From contig NZ_QVIO01000003.1 in NCBI RefSeq assembly GCF_003416895.1, positions 558,001 to 622,000 on the forward strand: 64,000 nucleotides of DNA, in the 5' to 3' direction. The notes beneath the pieces were generated by a model. The model ran no database searches, was not told the origin of the DNA, and was given only the letters and a program-made list of their open reading frames with translations. This stretch comes from Duganella sp. BJB476 (lineage in GTDB: Bacteria > Pseudomonadota > Gammaproteobacteria > Burkholderiales > Burkholderiaceae_D). Made by a program: the position numbers and the translations under genes. Shown here in pieces: positions 63,569 through 64,000 of the stretch (positions are counted from its first letter, which is position 1; each line of letters begins with the position of its first letter).

Positions 63569-64000
63569 ATGAACGCTAAACCCACTTCCATCGATACTAG
63601 CCAGCCAGCCGACGACGGCCGCAAGCCACGTTCGGACGGCGAGCAATCGCGCGAGCGGCTGCTGCAAGCGGCCATGCGCCTGTTCGCCGCGCAGGGCTTT
63701 TCCAAAACCTCGACCCGCGAGATCGCCCAGGCGGCCAACGCCAACGTCGCCGCGATCAGCTACTACTTCGGCGACAAGGCGGGGCTGTACCAGGCCTGCT
63801 TCAGCTTCATGTGCCAGCCGGAGCCGGACAATATCGCGCTGTTCGCCCAGCCGCATTTCACGCTGCGGCAGACGCTGGAGGGCTACTACCGGCAGATGCT
63901 GGCGCCGCTGATGGCGGGCGAGGATGCGCAACTGTTCCTGCGTTTGTTTTACCGGGAGATGCTGGAACCCACCGGGCTGTGGCAGCAGGAAATCGACAAC
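63569..64000 (+). CDS. TetR-family regulator, N-terminal part (CecR-like)
   Basis: The first 144 codons are in the window; the gene runs off the right edge in frame. The N-terminal 25 residues are polar. The HTH follows: SRERLLQAAMRLFAAQGFSK then TSTREIAQAANANVAAISYY and FGDKAGLYQACF. The stretch after it (YYRQMLAPLM, FLRLFYREMLEPTGLW) is like the CecR/YbiH group (DUF1956), which often controls efflux genes. The ATG at 63569-63571 is the first in frame. The target is unknown; DUF1800/DUF1501 are divergent. Confidence 0.9.
   Translation, partial: MNAKPTSIDTSQPADDGRKPRSDGEQSRERLLQAAMRLFAAQGFSKTSTREIAQAANANVAAISYYFGDKAGLYQACFSFMCQPEPDNIALFAQPHFTLRQTLEGYYRQMLAPLMAGEDAQLFLRLFYREMLEPTGLWQQEIDN

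Overview
The window is GC-rich, gene-dense bacterial chromosome with about 49 protein genes. No rRNA, tRNA, CRISPR array, insertion sequence or prophage was recognised. The mix of genes points to a Burkholderiales bacterium, most likely Oxalobacteraceae (Massilia/Duganella type). It has a glucokinase fused to an RpiR-type regulator, a phasin, a TonB-dependent receptor beside a flavin-dependent halogenase, PF10014 and DUF1501/DUF1800 proteins, and many c-di-GMP and chemotaxis genes. That placement is an inference from gene content, not from a marker gene.

Layout. (1) 1-1822: end of a galactonate-type pathway on the minus strand (dgoK, dgoA, SMP-30 lactonase). (2) 2006-5273: a membrane protein, an MFS exporter under a His-rich PadR regulator, and a divergent MerR/TipAS regulator. 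(3) 5270-35717: a large alpha-glucan utilisation locus. It holds Glk-RpiR, an alpha-glucosidase (GH13), a POT-family transporter, type I pullulanase, a PKD lipoprotein, GH92 mannosidase, MalS-like amylase, phosphoglucomutase, a maltose-type MFS permease, GH31 alpha-glucosidase, an M2 peptidase, a tryptophan-halogenase-like flavoprotein, a TonB-dependent receptor, a cyclomaltodextrinase-like GH13, and a 1120-residue glycosidase-esterase fusion. (4) 35701-38943: a GGDEF/degenerate-EAL protein and a chemoreceptor. (5) 39159-41792: an operon of DUF2164, a CodA-like deaminase and two GNATs. (6) 42052-48759: phasin, a heterodimeric ABC exporter, and a TPR-GGDEF cyclase. (7) 48763-50732: a repeat lipoprotein, a toxin-antitoxin pair, a Cache protein and a hypothetical. 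(8) 50896-54672: an M29-like peptidase, then a LysR gene divergent from a PhyH dioxygenase / TIM-barrel pair. (9) 54663-60628: a CHASE kinase with an HD-GYP regulator, an OhrR-like regulator with a PF10014 dioxygenase, a response-regulator/kinase hybrid, and a candidate small RNA. (10) 60647-64000: the DUF1501/DUF1800 pair and the start of a TetR regulator.

How the parts fit. In the glucan locus, secreted enzymes would cut starch, glycogen or pullulan. The TonB receptor would take oligosaccharides into the periplasm. Periplasmic GH31, GH13 and amylase would shorten them, and the MFS permease would import maltose or maltodextrin. The cytoplasmic alpha-glucosidase, glucokinase and phosphoglucomutase would finish the job. 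A palindrome of the form GTAGT-N3-ACTAC recurs at most of the promoters in this locus, which suggests one regulator. The RpiR half of the glucokinase fusion is the only DNA-binding domain encoded inside the locus and is the best local candidate.

The most notable non-coding find is a candidate two-hairpin RNA of about 68 nt at 60560-60628. It has a well-spaced sigma-70-like promoter, a 5' CUCCUCC anti-Shine-Dalgarno-like stretch and an intrinsic terminator.
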